DNA of 56,456 nucleotides from Clostridia bacterium. GTDB lineage: Bacteria > Bacillota_A > Clostridia > Oscillospirales > CAG-272. This document shows positions 31,110 to 40,913 of the stretch, piece after piece (positions within the stretch are counted from its first letter, which is position 1; each line of letters begins with the position of its first letter). The stretch spans positions 1 to 56,456 of the forward strand of contig JAFTLD010000047.1 in assembly GCA_017452945.1 (NCBI GenBank), in the 5' to 3' direction. The notes below the pieces were generated by a model. That model searched no databases. It was not told where the DNA came from and worked only from the letters and a program-made list of their open reading frames with translations. A program made the translations under genes and the position numbers.

Positions 31110-32956
31110 CCTTTTTGTATCCTTTGGGACTTTTGGGACTTTTGGGCATTCCCGTGCTTATCATCATTTATATTATCAAGAGTAAGTATACCGAGCAGAC
31201 AGTTTCCTCAACCTATCTTTGGCGGCTTAGTGAGCGGTTTTTGAAAAAGAAAAATCCTTTCTCCCGTCTGACCGGCCTGATCAGTCTGATCCTGCAGATC
31301 CTTGCGGTGTTGGCCATTTCGCTGACCATTGCACATCCCATTGTCACCGTGCCGGGTGCAGCGCAGGATTATTGCTTTATCCTGGACGGTACCGGCAGCA
31401 TGCAGATGCAGCACGAGGATGGCATGACGCGCTTTGAGGCAGGAAAAAAGTATATTGGCGAGATGATCGACGAGGCTGCCGATGGCAGTACCTTTACCTT
31501 GATCTGCGTAGCACAGGATACCTCGGTCGTCTTTGAGCAGACCGATAACAAAAAAGCAGCCGCTGCATTGCTTGAAGGGCTTCAGTACAGCTTTGCCGAA
31601 AGCACGCTTGTCGACGCGCAAGCCTTGGCACAGGCGTATTTTGCCGAAAACAGCGGCACGCACGTGTATCTTGTGACCGACAAGGGCTATCAGACGCATG
31701 AAAACATTACCTTGATACGCTTGTGTGACGAGAGTGCACAGAACTACGGTTTGAGCGGTGTGACCTATACAGTACAGGACGGCCAAGTCACGGTCAACGG
31801 AAGCGTGACCTCTTACCGTTCTGATGCAACGCTTATGCTGGAGCTTTACGCGGACGACGGTGAACAGAGTGTGGCAAGCACCAACGTCGTGGTAAAAAGA
31901 GAAAAGGCAACGCCCTTTCAGCTGACTGCCACAGTGGCGGAATTTTCCTCCTTGCGCGTCTGTATCGCCAACGAGGACGTGCTTTCTTATGATAACAGCG
32001 TTGTACTGTTTGACCCTCAAAGTGACGATACCTATAAAATACTGCTTGTCAGTGACCGGCCTTTCTTCATTCAAGCCGCGCTTGGCGCTGTGGGGAAAAC
32101 CAATATCACGGTCAAGTCTACCGAGGAATACGACAATGATCTCGGTTACGGCCTGTACATTTTTGATACCTTTACGCCTGCTGCCATGCCGCTTGACGGT
32201 TCGATCTGGCTGATCAATCCCTTAGCCAGCTCGGATGACCTCGGCTTCTCAGTGCAGGGAGAGGTGACCTTGCCCGAGGCGGGTGTGCTGCAGCTTTCGA
32301 ACGACAGTACCTCTATGGTACAGACGCTGACGGCCGATATGCGCGGAGAAGAGGTGCACATGACCGGATACGTCAAGTGCGGTATGTATCGCAAGTTTGC
32401 CACGTTGATGTCGTATCAGGGGGATCCAGTGATTTTTGCGGGAACCAATCTTTACGGCAACCGTCTGGCGGTTTTTGCCTTTGATCTGCATAATTCCAAT
32501 ATTACCATGCGTATGGATTTCATTATGCTGATCCGGAATCTGGCGGAATATTCCTTCCCCGCAGTGCTGGAGCAAAACAGCTTTGATTGTACGGATACCG
32601 TGCAGATCAACGTGCTGGCCAATACTGACAGCATTCGTGTGGATTCTCCCACGGGACAGGTGCAGTATCTGAGCTGCGAGAGCGCAGTGGCAAGCTTTGT
32701 ACCTGTCGAGGCGGGTGTGTATACCCTGACTATGACAGTCAGCGGCTCTCCCAGAACCTTTTATTTGCATGCAGCGATCCCCGAAGCGGAGCGCAATCCC
32801 GTGATTGCCGAAAAGGAGCTCAGTCTTGTCGGCACGATGGGAGAGGGCGGCTTTGACGGCACGTACGATGCATTGATTCTTATGTTTATTTTACTGGCTT
32901 TGCTGTTTGCGGCAGATTGGGTGGTGTATTGCTATGAGAAATATCAGCTTCGATAA
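31106..32956 (+). CDS. VWA-domain membrane protein, BatA type
   Basis: A 616-residue protein. The BatA-like N-terminus (YPLGLLGLLGIPVLIIIYII) is a membrane segment, a second lies near 55-75, and a third is at the C-terminus (YDALILMFILLALLFAADWV). The VWA domain begins at YCFILDGTGSMQMQ (about 90-103); its MIDAS motif reads DxTGS, so the first Ser of DxSxS is replaced by Thr. The rest is extracytoplasmic with beta-sandwich character. It is fourth in the operon and overlaps both neighbours, indicating translational coupling. Confidence 0.88.
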   Translation: MTFLYPLGLLGLLGIPVLIIIYIIKSKYTEQTVSSTYLWRLSERFLKKKNPFSRLTGLISLILQILAVLAISLTIAHPIVTVPGAAQDYCFILDGTGSMQMQHEDGMTRFEAGKKYIGEMIDEAADGSTFTLICVAQDTSVVFEQTDNKKAAAALLEGLQYSFAESTLVDAQALAQAYFAENSGTHVYLVTDKGYQTHENITLIRLCDESAQNYGLSGVTYTVQDGQVTVNGSVTSYRSDATLMLELYADDGEQSVASTNVVVKREKATPFQLTATVAEFSSLRVCIANEDVLSYDNSVVLFDPQSDDTYKILLVSDRPFFIQAALGAVGKTNITVKSTEEYDNDLGYGLYIFDTFTPAAMPLDGSIWLINPLASSDDLGFSVQGEVTLPEAGVLQLSNDSTSMVQTLTADMRGEEVHMTGYVKCGMYRKFATLMSYQGDPVIFAGTNLYGNRLAVFAFDLHNSNITMRMDFIMLIRNLAEYSFPAVLEQNSFDCTDTVQINVLANTDSIRVDSPTGQVQYLSCESAVASFVPVEAGVYTLTMTVSGSPRTFYLHAAIPEAERNPVIAEKELSLVGTMGEGGFDGTYDALILMFILLALLFAADWVVYCYEKYQLR

Positions 32957-35549
32957 TCCGTGGCTCTTGCTGCTCGCCATTCCGCTGCTGGCGGCGGTCA
33001 TCGTACCGTATTGCATAGCCATTCGTAAGGATAATAAAAACGCACATACCGTCACCTCACTGATCCTGCATCTGCTGATCATTGCGCTGGTTGTGCCTGC
33101 TTTGGCCGGCATGGCAAGCGTGACGGTCATGACGCAGACCGAGGTATATGTGGTAGCCGACGTGTCCTATTCGGCTAACCGCAATCTTGATCTGATCGAC
33201 AGCTATATTACCGAGTTGCAGACCAAGCTGCCCGAGAACTCAATCGCAGGTCTTGTTTGCTTTGGAAAGGATGCGGTTTGCGTAACGCCTGCCGGCGAAG
33301 AGGTACTGCCAAGCGTTACCACAGCGCAGGTAGATGACAGCGCTACAGATATTGCCGCTGCATTGGAATATACGGCTACGCTGTTTTCGGACGGTGTGAT
33401 CAAGCGCGTGGTACTGCTGACCGACGGTAAACAGACCGATGATCACGCTGCGGGCGAATTGATCTCAGCAGTGGAGCATCTGTATGCCGAGAATATTGCT
33501 TTGGATACGATCTACGTGGATAACAACGTAAACGAGAACGTGACCGAGGTGCAGATCAGTGACGTGGATCATACGCCCTCGACCTATCTGGATCACCGCA
33601 CCACGGCTAACGTGTTGATCCAAAGCAGTGCCAAGGCGGATGCCATCGTGTCACTGTATCGCGGCAGCGAAAAGCTGCTGGATAAAGCAGTCAGCCTGGA
33701 TGCAGGCTATCAGACCGTCAGCTTTGAAACCGATACTTCAGCTGCCGGAGAATTTGACTACGAGGTGCGCGTCAGCGCGCCCGGGGACGTTTCCCCCTAT
33801 AATAACAGCTATTATTTTACGCAGCGCGTGACAGAATCGCTGCACGTGCTGTTCATTACCTCTTCGCAGGCGGATGCGGATGCGGCAGCGGTGATGTACG
33901 GTGAGAATGCAACCATTCATGCATACGTCAACGATCCGAACGTGCCTTGTACGATCGAGCAGTTGTGCGCATATGACCAGATCGTGCTTTCCAACGTAGA
34001 CGTGCGCGGGCTGAAAAACTATACCGCGTTTGTGGATAGTGTGGACAAGGCTGTCTCGCTGTTTGGCAAGAGCCTGATCACGCTGGGCGATACCTATATC
34101 CAGAATAAGACCGACGATACGCTCTCGGCTTTAGAGGATATGCTGCCCGTGCGCTTTGGTAACGACGATGCCGATCCCAAGCTGTATTGCCTTGTGCTGG
34201 ACTCCTCGCGCTCGATGCAGATGGCCTCCAGACTGATCATGACCAAAAAGGCGGCTGTGAAGTTTCTTGAATTGTTGGGACCTGAAGATTACGTGATGGT
34301 CGTTTCGTTCTCGGGTGAGGTATACGTCGAGCAAATGCCCACCGAGGCAAAGAACAAGGAGCAGGTAGCCCAGATCATCAACGGCATTCAGCCCACGCAG
34401 GGAACGGTCATCGGTGCTGCGCTCAAGGCAGCCTTCAATCAGATGAAATCGTTGTCCTTCTCAGAAAAACAGGTCGTTTTGATCAGTGACGGTATGTCCT
34501 ATTCCGCAGAGCCTGATGATGCTGCGGATATGGCTAATCAGATTTACCAGGCCGGTATCATTACCACAGTAATCAACACCAGCTGTCAGGAGGGCACTGC
34601 CAATATGGAAAAGATCGCAAGCTACGGCCGCGGCAGGTATTACTGGCTGGAGGACGAGCGCGATCTGGACGAGTTGATCTTCGGTGACGTTGCCGATGAG
34701 GTGACCGAAACTGTGATTGAAAAGCAGGTGCCTGTTACTGTAGTTGACTCCAAGGATGACGCTGTCAAGGGTCTTTACAATCTGCCCGACGTTTACGGTT
34801 ACGTGTACTCCAAGGCCAAGGCAAGTGCCAAAACGGTGCTGAGCGTGCCGTATACCAAGGCAAGCGGCAGCGTAGTGGATGCTCCCTTGTATGCTTATTG
34901 GAAGTACGGTAATGGCCGAGTTGCTTGCTATACAAGTACCGTCAGCGGTGAATGGGCAAAGGATTGGCAAGGAGAGGACGGCATGCGCTTCTTTAACGCT
35001 GTAGCCTTCACCAATACCCCAACCGAGCGCATTGATTATCCGTATACGTTGGGTGTGACGTACGACGGCACACAGGCAACCTTGGAAATGATTCCCGCAA
35101 CGCTCAATCCGTATGCTACGGTGAGCATGCGCATCACCTTACCCGACGGTTCTGTGCTTGACGTACAGCCTGTATTTGATTCCCGATGCTACAGCCATGC
35201 GTTCCCGACCTCGCAGATCGGGAAATATAAGGCGGAGATCGTATATGAATACGGTGAAAATACCTTTACCTCGCAGTCGGTATTCAACATTTCCTATTCC
35301 CCCGAGTATGACAGCTTTGTGACCTTTGATCCCGCAGAGCTGCACAATGCGGTGCGTGACAGGGGAACGCTGAGTGAGGGTACTGTTCCCGAGCTTGTCA
35401 ATGACCCTGATCGTCTGGATACGTATTCCGTATACTTCACCGTTCCGCTGTTGATCGCAGCTGCGGTGCTTTACGTCATAGACATCATTGTCAGAAAAAT
35501 CACTAAAAATGATATCAAGAGCCTGTTTCGGTTCAAGAAAAAAGCGTGA
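32934..35549 (+). CDS. Large VWA-domain membrane protein
   Basis: An 871-residue protein with two N-terminal membrane segments (about 9-27 and 40-62), two VWA domains and a C-terminal membrane helix (VYFTVPLLIAAAVLYVIDII, near 835-855) with a basic cytoplasmic tail. The first VWA domain (VYVVADVSYSANRN) has a degenerate MIDAS; the second (YCLVLDSSRSMQM, about 423-435) has an intact DxSxS. The arrangement resembles large BatA/glutamine-amidotransferase-like membrane proteins of MoxR clusters. The ATG at 32934 lies 23 nt inside the preceding gene. Confidence 0.85.
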   Translation: MRNISFDNPWLLLLAIPLLAAVIVPYCIAIRKDNKNAHTVTSLILHLLIIALVVPALAGMASVTVMTQTEVYVVADVSYSANRNLDLIDSYITELQTKLPENSIAGLVCFGKDAVCVTPAGEEVLPSVTTAQVDDSATDIAAALEYTATLFSDGVIKRVVLLTDGKQTDDHAAGELISAVEHLYAENIALDTIYVDNNVNENVTEVQISDVDHTPSTYLDHRTTANVLIQSSAKADAIVSLYRGSEKLLDKAVSLDAGYQTVSFETDTSAAGEFDYEVRVSAPGDVSPYNNSYYFTQRVTESLHVLFITSSQADADAAAVMYGENATIHAYVNDPNVPCTIEQLCAYDQIVLSNVDVRGLKNYTAFVDSVDKAVSLFGKSLITLGDTYIQNKTDDTLSALEDMLPVRFGNDDADPKLYCLVLDSSRSMQMASRLIMTKKAAVKFLELLGPEDYVMVVSFSGEVYVEQMPTEAKNKEQVAQIINGIQPTQGTVIGAALKAAFNQMKSLSFSEKQVVLISDGMSYSAEPDDAADMANQIYQAGIITTVINTSCQEGTANMEKIASYGRGRYYWLEDERDLDELIFGDVADEVTETVIEKQVPVTVVDSKDDAVKGLYNLPDVYGYVYSKAKASAKTVLSVPYTKASGSVVDAPLYAYWKYGNGRVACYTSTVSGEWAKDWQGEDGMRFFNAVAFTNTPTERIDYPYTLGVTYDGTQATLEMIPATLNPYATVSMRITLPDGSVLDVQPVFDSRCYSHAFPTSQIGKYKAEIVYEYGENTFTSQSVFNISYSPEYDSFVTFDPAELHNAVRDRGTLSEGTVPELVNDPDRLDTYSVYFTVPLLIAAAVLYVIDIIVRKITKNDIKSLFRFKKKA

Positions 35550-35563
35550 AAGGAGAGAGCACA

Positions 35564-37282
35564 ATGAAAAAATGGCTGACAGTTGGCCTTGCGCTGGCTA
35601 TGCTGCTTTGCGTGTGCGCCTGTGGGCAGTATAATCCCGCAGTCAACTCTCCGGAAGCAGAGCAAAGCACCAATCAGGAAAGCACGGCACCGCTCGAGAG
35701 TGAGAGTGGTGAAACCGAGCCGGGATACACCGTGACGCTGACGCACAACGGCAAGGTCTTTACTGCCGCACAGGATATCCTGGCGCAATGGACGGACGGA
35801 TACAGCTACTATACAGCCCCCTTTGAAAACGGTGTGGCAAGCACACAGTACCTGGACGGTGACTTCCGTGTCACACTTTCGGGGCTTCCGGAGGGCTATA
35901 CCTACGATCCGAATATCTATACGGCTACAACGACGAACAGAGATATTGAAATTGAGTTGAACCGCGTGGAGATCCCGCGCGGAGCAGGCTCGGATGAGTA
36001 CCATTGCATTACGCTCAAAAAGACCGGGTTTTACCGCGCACAGTTCGCACGTGCAGGGCAGCAGATCTTTTTCGAGTTCGTTCCCACGTCGGCAGGCACT
36101 TACGTGATTGAATCCTTGGTGGATACTGCCGCGCAACAGTTCAATCCCATTATGATGGTGTATATCGGCTCGTCGCAGTTCAAGCTGTTCGATCACGAGC
36201 AGGACGGCGGTGGTGCAGAGAACGGATACACCAAGAATTTCCGCTATGAAATGCGCGTGGACGACGACGAGATCGGGGCGGTATTTACCTTTGCCATTAA
36301 GCTGGACGCAAAAAGTGATGATTTCCCGCAATACGTGGATTTTGCGCTGCAGCTGGATTCCACCTATAACAGACAGGATACCGTGTCTGTCATGCAGATT
36401 CCCACGGATATGTATGCTTTGATGTTCGGACATATCAAGGACCTTTGCGCAATGACCGAAAAGCAATTCTGCGATACGGTGGGAATGGAAGAAAAAGCAG
36501 GAACTGCCGTTTTGGAAACGCTTCGGACACTGAAATTCAGCTCCGAGGAAAAGGACCTTGCGCAGTCGGTGCAGAATTTGTATACGGTCATGCGCGAGAG
36601 CCGCTATAGCGCGGTGGAAGCATATCTGCGCAGCATCTACAATGCAAGCGGCAGATACGTTGGCGCTGAAACCGTACAGGGTGGGCGCAACGTTTTTGAC
36701 GGAGATATGTATAAGCTCAACCCCGAAACCGGTGTCTATCACGTATACGATCAGAGTAAATACGCTGCAAACGGCGGCTATGGCCCCATGCTTTACGTGG
36801 ATATGACCGTGTCTTGCAGATTCTTGGATCTGCCGTTCCCGCAGATCGAGTACGTGGGCAACAAGGCGTTGACCGTGGCATCCGGTACCAAGAATTATAA
36901 GCAGTTCATCGAGGGCTTTGATGCGTTGATCATCGATCCGCCCAGCCCCGATCTTGGCCCTTACCTGTGCGTGAGTGTATGTCCGTGTCGCACCCAAGGA
37001 AGATGTGACGGTGCGTGCCTGACAAGCTGTGCGTACTGCCATGCAGATTGCCGACGCGTTGCTGCGGCGCAGATCCACGGTCTTGGCTATGCGGACGTGG
37101 TCAACAGCGACGGCAGATTCCCCGTAACCCCTGAAATCAAGGACTTTTTACAGGAATACAGCATCTCTCAGCTCCTGTTCCGTGACGGAAACGGCTGGGT
37201 TGAGGAAAATCCGAATATCAAGGTAGACGCTATGGAGGATGACCAATGGTTGTTCGCCTGTGGCTACTACGTAACCCCATAA
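35564..37282 (+). CDS. Lipoprotein of the MoxR-VWA operon with a Cys-rich segment
   Basis: A 572-residue lipoprotein; the signal peptide ends at a lipobox with Cys20 (LLCVCAC), followed by a Ser/Glu/Thr-rich linker. The body is beta-rich in the first half (HNGKVFTAAQDILAQWTDGY) and has no recognised domain. Residues 469-496 contain eight cysteines in 28 residues (including CAYCH), unlike the rest of the protein. This could be a metal site, or a product of two compensating frameshifts, since the +1 frame is open there with a plausible peptide (RVAPKEDVTVRA at 36984-37019). It has a strong AAAGGAG site and lies 14 nt after the VWA gene. Confidence 0.75.
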   Translation: MKKWLTVGLALAMLLCVCACGQYNPAVNSPEAEQSTNQESTAPLESESGETEPGYTVTLTHNGKVFTAAQDILAQWTDGYSYYTAPFENGVASTQYLDGDFRVTLSGLPEGYTYDPNIYTATTTNRDIEIELNRVEIPRGAGSDEYHCITLKKTGFYRAQFARAGQQIFFEFVPTSAGTYVIESLVDTAAQQFNPIMMVYIGSSQFKLFDHEQDGGGAENGYTKNFRYEMRVDDDEIGAVFTFAIKLDAKSDDFPQYVDFALQLDSTYNRQDTVSVMQIPTDMYALMFGHIKDLCAMTEKQFCDTVGMEEKAGTAVLETLRTLKFSSEEKDLAQSVQNLYTVMRESRYSAVEAYLRSIYNASGRYVGAETVQGGRNVFDGDMYKLNPETGVYHVYDQSKYAANGGYGPMLYVDMTVSCRFLDLPFPQIEYVGNKALTVASGTKNYKQFIEGFDALIIDPPSPDLGPYLCVSVCPCRTQGRCDGACLTSCAYCHADCRRVAAAQIHGLGYADVVNSDGRFPVTPEIKDFLQEYSISQLLFRDGNGWVEENPNIKVDAMEDDQWLFACGYYVTP

Positions 37283-37295
37283 AGGAGATCAGATC

Positions 37296-40200
37296 ATGAA
37301 AAAGTTAAGTTTGTTGATATGCGCATGCCTGCTTGCCATGCTTGTTGCAATTGCACTTGTTGCCTGCGACAAAACTCCCGAGGAGCAGCATACGCATACG
37401 TATGCCGATACCTGGTCAAGCGACGAGGACGGACACTGGTACGCAGCGACCTGCGAGCATACCGAGGAAAAGGCAAATACCGCTTCGCACGTGGATGCGG
37501 AGAATGACGGCGTTTGCGACGTTTGCTCTTGGGGCAGCGATCATGACCACACCTTTGCCGAGGTATGGAGCACGGACGAAACCAATCACTGGCACGCATC
37601 GACCTGCGGACATGACGTGACGGATGCGTTGGAATCGCACAAGGACGAGGATAACAACGGTCTTTGTGACGTTTGTGAGCATAGCGATGGCTGTGAACAT
37701 CCCGTATCTGCGGATCAATGGCTGTCGGATGCCGAGGGACACTGGCACGGTGCTACCTGTAAGCATACCGTCAAGCTGGATGCTGCTGCGCATGAGGACG
37801 CAGATAATGACGGTGTTTGTGACGTGTGTGCTTGGTTCGACGAGAGCCACGCGCATACTTATAAAACCGAGTATACCTACGACGATCAGAGCCACTGGTT
37901 CGACGCGGATTGCGGACACACGCTCAAGGACAGCGTTCAGGCGCATACCGACACCAATAACGACGGTGCGTGTGATACCTGCGCTTGGAACGACGGCTGC
38001 ACGCATGCATACTCCACGCTCTGGAGCGTGGACGGTACGCACCATTGGCACGATGTGACCTGCAAGCACACCATTGCGCCTGCAGATCAGGCAGAGCATA
38101 CCGATGCGGATAATAACGGTGCTTGTGACGTTTGCGATTATCTGGACCATGAGCACACCTACGATACCGAGAATTGGGTATACGACGCAAGCGGCCACTG
38201 GCATGCGGCATCCTGCGGCTGCTCACTCAAGATGGATCAGACAGCCCACACAGACGAGAACAATGACGGTGAGTGCGATATCTGCGATTGGGATGATGGC
38301 TGTGAGCATTTGCCCGCAGAGACGTGGAGCTTTGATAACGAGAGCCATTGGCACGATGTTTCCTGCTCTCATACCATTGAGCCTACGGATAAATCGGCGC
38401 ATGACGACCCCGATGGGGACGGTGCCTGCAACGTATGCGGTTACACCGATGCATCGCATACGCATACCTATGAGAATACGCTGACGGTTGGTCTGAATAC
38501 CCACTATTATGCTTCTTCCTGCGGCCATACCGGTACTCGTAAGGACGAATCCGAGCACGTTGACGAGGATGGCGATGACAAGTGCGACGTTTGCGGCGGT
38601 CTTGCATCCATGCAGATCCTGATCGACAAGGCTACCTCCGATCAGTCTGCAGCACAGATTGCTGGCGGCACCGTCGTCAATACCAACACCTATCACTTCA
38701 GCGAAGAGCCTATGGTCAGCGTAGAGAACGTTCTCTATGAGTTCGGTAACGGTTATCTGCATACCGATGACGGTATCTATCAGCGTTGGTTTACGCTGCG
38801 GGATGACGGTACGGTATTCGGTGCGCGTATGATCGACGGTGCGTACGAAGCGGAGGACGCTTCGGGCGACAATATGCTGGGCTACTATTTCAACGGTCAT
38901 TTCCTGTATTACAACGTGGATGGATATGGCGTTGAATCGCTGCTTTACAATCTGTATTATTTCGCGCTGGAGAATGTACAGGCTCTTGACGGCCGCTATG
39001 ATGCGGCTGCGGGTGCGTATCGCATCACATTTATGTATAATAACGGCTTTGGCTCTTTGTATGACGTGGTCATCGAGCTTAAGCTGAGTGCAGATTACGC
39101 CATTGAACAGATGCGTATTTACTCTGTGGTGTACGCGTCCTTTACCGAGTATGAGGATGGCAGTGCATATCCCGTGCCCGGTTCAACTCCGGATTATGAG
39201 TATGAGGTGATGATCAACCAGGAGCTTGGCGCACGTGATGCCGTGAACGAGCACGGTCCCGAGGTTTTCCTGTTCAATTCCTATGACTTTGCCGATGAAA
39301 ACGGCACGGTCTACGGTGACACCATTGTGCTTGCCCCCGGTGACTCGGTCAAGCTGTATTTTGCGAATGTAAATCCCATCACGGCATCTGCCAAGATAGA
39401 TAGCTTCAACATCAGTGTCAACGGAAACAGCAGTCAGATCTATCAGTACCTGGCATGGAGCGGTGACTACATCTACGTCAAGGGAATTGCAGCCGGTACG
39501 TATACATTGACTGTAGAATCCGCCAATATGACCAAGCAAGTCACAATTGTTGTAGGCACACCCGAGCTGCAGAGCCTGACACCTCAGATCTACTACAAGG
39601 ACTATTCCGGTCTGTTTACTTCCACGATTGGCAAGACCTATACCTTGTATGCCGGTCAGACCTTATACTTCGGTGCTATGGCCAATCCTGTTGCCGCTGA
39701 TGCAGGCTTTACCGCAAGCGCAAGCGGCGGTACGCTGGGTACTGCCACCATTTCTTACGGTTCGTCCGAGATCAAGGTCAATACCTTTACGGTTGCCTCT
39801 CCCGGTACTTATACCATTACGCTGAACTCGACAGACAAGGCAAGCGTATCCACCACGCTGACTGTTACCGTGCTCCCCACGCCTTCCGTAGGGGATATCC
39901 TCAACGGCAGCTACATGGCGGATATTTACGACTTTAATGTCAGCAGCTATTCTGCATTGGATATTCTGGTTACCTTTGCGCCCACATCCGCAGGTGCTTC
40001 GAGCGGTACCGTGACCATTACCAGAAACGGCAGCGAGACAGAGGTATTGTCTTATCGCTGTGTAGACAGTGAGATCGTGCTGGAGCATATCTCGGGTGAC
40101 GATCTCGGCTATACGCTTACGTTCAACGATCAGTATTCTGTTACGATTGGTTGGAAGTATAACGATGCCGAGCGCGAGCAGATCATGCTGGAATACAACT

Positions 40201-40502
40201 ATACCAACCGCGTGTATGCAGAGGTATGGGTATCGAGCGGGGAAATGCTGGGCGACATGTACCGTTACACCTTTGTCTTTGGAGATCAGGGATATGTATT
40301 TGACGGTGTGAATTTCACCTATCCCGATCTGCTCAGCCAAGTGGATAATGAAAGCGGTGCAATTACCGTGACATTCCTTGACAGTGTTGCAGACACCGAG
40401 CTTGCTGATATTCAAAGCATTACCTTTAATCCCGAGGCAAACACCATTTCGGTGGTGCTGCCCGACAGAACCATCATTCTGACCCCCGATACGGGTTGGT
40501 GA
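37296..40502 (+). CDS. Lipoprotein with eight His/Cys/Asp-rich metal-binding-type repeats
   Basis: A 1068-residue surface lipoprotein (lipobox Cys24 in ALVAC). Residues about 30-433 hold eight imperfect repeats of about 50 residues, each with an aromatic-Asp-HWH-xx-C-xH block (WSTDETNHWHASTCGH) and an acidic DxDxDGxCDVC block (DADNDGVCDVC). The His and Cys suggest zinc sites, and the D-x-D-x-D-G loop resembles calcium-binding loops. Residues 440-680 are a beta-rich domain of unknown type. Ig-like beta modules follow (about 690-860, TYTLTVESANMTKQVTIVVG), and finally two beta-barrel-like modules (ILNGSYMADIYDF onward). It is the last gene of the MoxR-VWA operon, 13 nt downstream of the previous lipoprotein, and may be a substrate of that system. 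Confidence 0.85.
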   Translation: MKKLSLLICACLLAMLVAIALVACDKTPEEQHTHTYADTWSSDEDGHWYAATCEHTEEKANTASHVDAENDGVCDVCSWGSDHDHTFAEVWSTDETNHWHASTCGHDVTDALESHKDEDNNGLCDVCEHSDGCEHPVSADQWLSDAEGHWHGATCKHTVKLDAAAHEDADNDGVCDVCAWFDESHAHTYKTEYTYDDQSHWFDADCGHTLKDSVQAHTDTNNDGACDTCAWNDGCTHAYSTLWSVDGTHHWHDVTCKHTIAPADQAEHTDADNNGACDVCDYLDHEHTYDTENWVYDASGHWHAASCGCSLKMDQTAHTDENNDGECDICDWDDGCEHLPAETWSFDNESHWHDVSCSHTIEPTDKSAHDDPDGDGACNVCGYTDASHTHTYENTLTVGLNTHYYASSCGHTGTRKDESEHVDEDGDDKCDVCGGLASMQILIDKATSDQSAAQIAGGTVVNTNTYHFSEEPMVSVENVLYEFGNGYLHTDDGIYQRWFTLRDDGTVFGARMIDGAYEAEDASGDNMLGYYFNGHFLYYNVDGYGVESLLYNLYYFALENVQALDGRYDAAAGAYRITFMYNNGFGSLYDVVIELKLSADYAIEQMRIYSVVYASFTEYEDGSAYPVPGSTPDYEYEVMINQELGARDAVNEHGPEVFLFNSYDFADENGTVYGDTIVLAPGDSVKLYFANVNPITASAKIDSFNISVNGNSSQIYQYLAWSGDYIYVKGIAAGTYTLTVESANMTKQVTIVVGTPELQSLTPQIYYKDYSGLFTSTIGKTYTLYAGQTLYFGAMANPVAADAGFTASASGGTLGTATISYGSSEIKVNTFTVASPGTYTITLNSTDKASVSTTLTVTVLPTPSVGDILNGSYMADIYDFNVSSYSALDILVTFAPTSAGASSGTVTITRNGSETEVLSYRCVDSEIVLEHISGDDLGYTLTFNDQYSVTIGWKYNDAEREQIMLEYNYTNRVYAEVWVSSGEMLGDMYRYTFVFGDQGYVFDGVNFTYPDLLSQVDNESGAITVTFLDSVADTELADIQSITFNPEANTISVVLPDRTIILTPDTGW

Positions 40503-40508
40503 TCAAAT

Positions 40509-40896
40509 AAAAGAGGCTTGGCATTGGCGTGATACTCCGCTTGGAGTATCACGCCGGTTTTATTCGCCTTCGTCGAGTTCTATTGCTTACGCAGTGATAT
40601 TTGGACTTCGTCCAAGTGTTATTCGCTACGCGAGTTTAGGGGTGAATAAAATATCATTGAAGCCGCAAGGCTTCAATACCACTATTGCGATAGCAATAAT
40701 ATCGCTCTTTGCGAAAGCAAAGAATATCACTCATAGAAAGCAGAAAAGAGAGAGTTTTACGGAATTTTGTTCCGCATTACTCTCTCTTCTGTTTTTATCG
40801 CCGATTACGCATTCGTATTACAAATGCGTAGGGTCTTGCCCATATCCTTATTTTATTTCTCTGATAAGAACAAAACTCACTTGCCAAGCCTCTTTT
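40509..40896. repeat. Second hairpin array inside a 15-bp inverted repeat
   Basis: Outer ends AAAAGAGGCTTGGCA (40509-40523) and its complement (40882-40896). Next comes a perfect 12-bp hairpin (GCGTGATACTCC, 40527-40554), then a series of short hairpins separated in the first half by AGTGATATT or AGTGTTATT and in the second half by AATATCATT, AATACCACT, AATATCGCT and AATATCACT, the reverse complement of the first set. A larger hairpin (CAGAAAAGAGAGAG with its complement, 40741-40791) closes the array. This is the only content of 40503-40913; the outer ends may be a split terminator of the upstream gene. Confidence 0.75.
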
Positions 40897-40913
40897 GAGC
40901 TTTGTGTTTTGTA

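Noticed and set aside
37019..37060. CxxCH heme-binding site in the lipoprotein (CAYCH)
   Set aside because: A single CxxCH in a possible frameshifted segment, with no cytochrome maturation genes or other heme ligands; chance is more likely.
35471..37078. 535-codon minus-strand frame opposite the operon lipoprotein
   Set aside because: Antisense frame with shadow-like composition inside a well-packed plus-strand operon.
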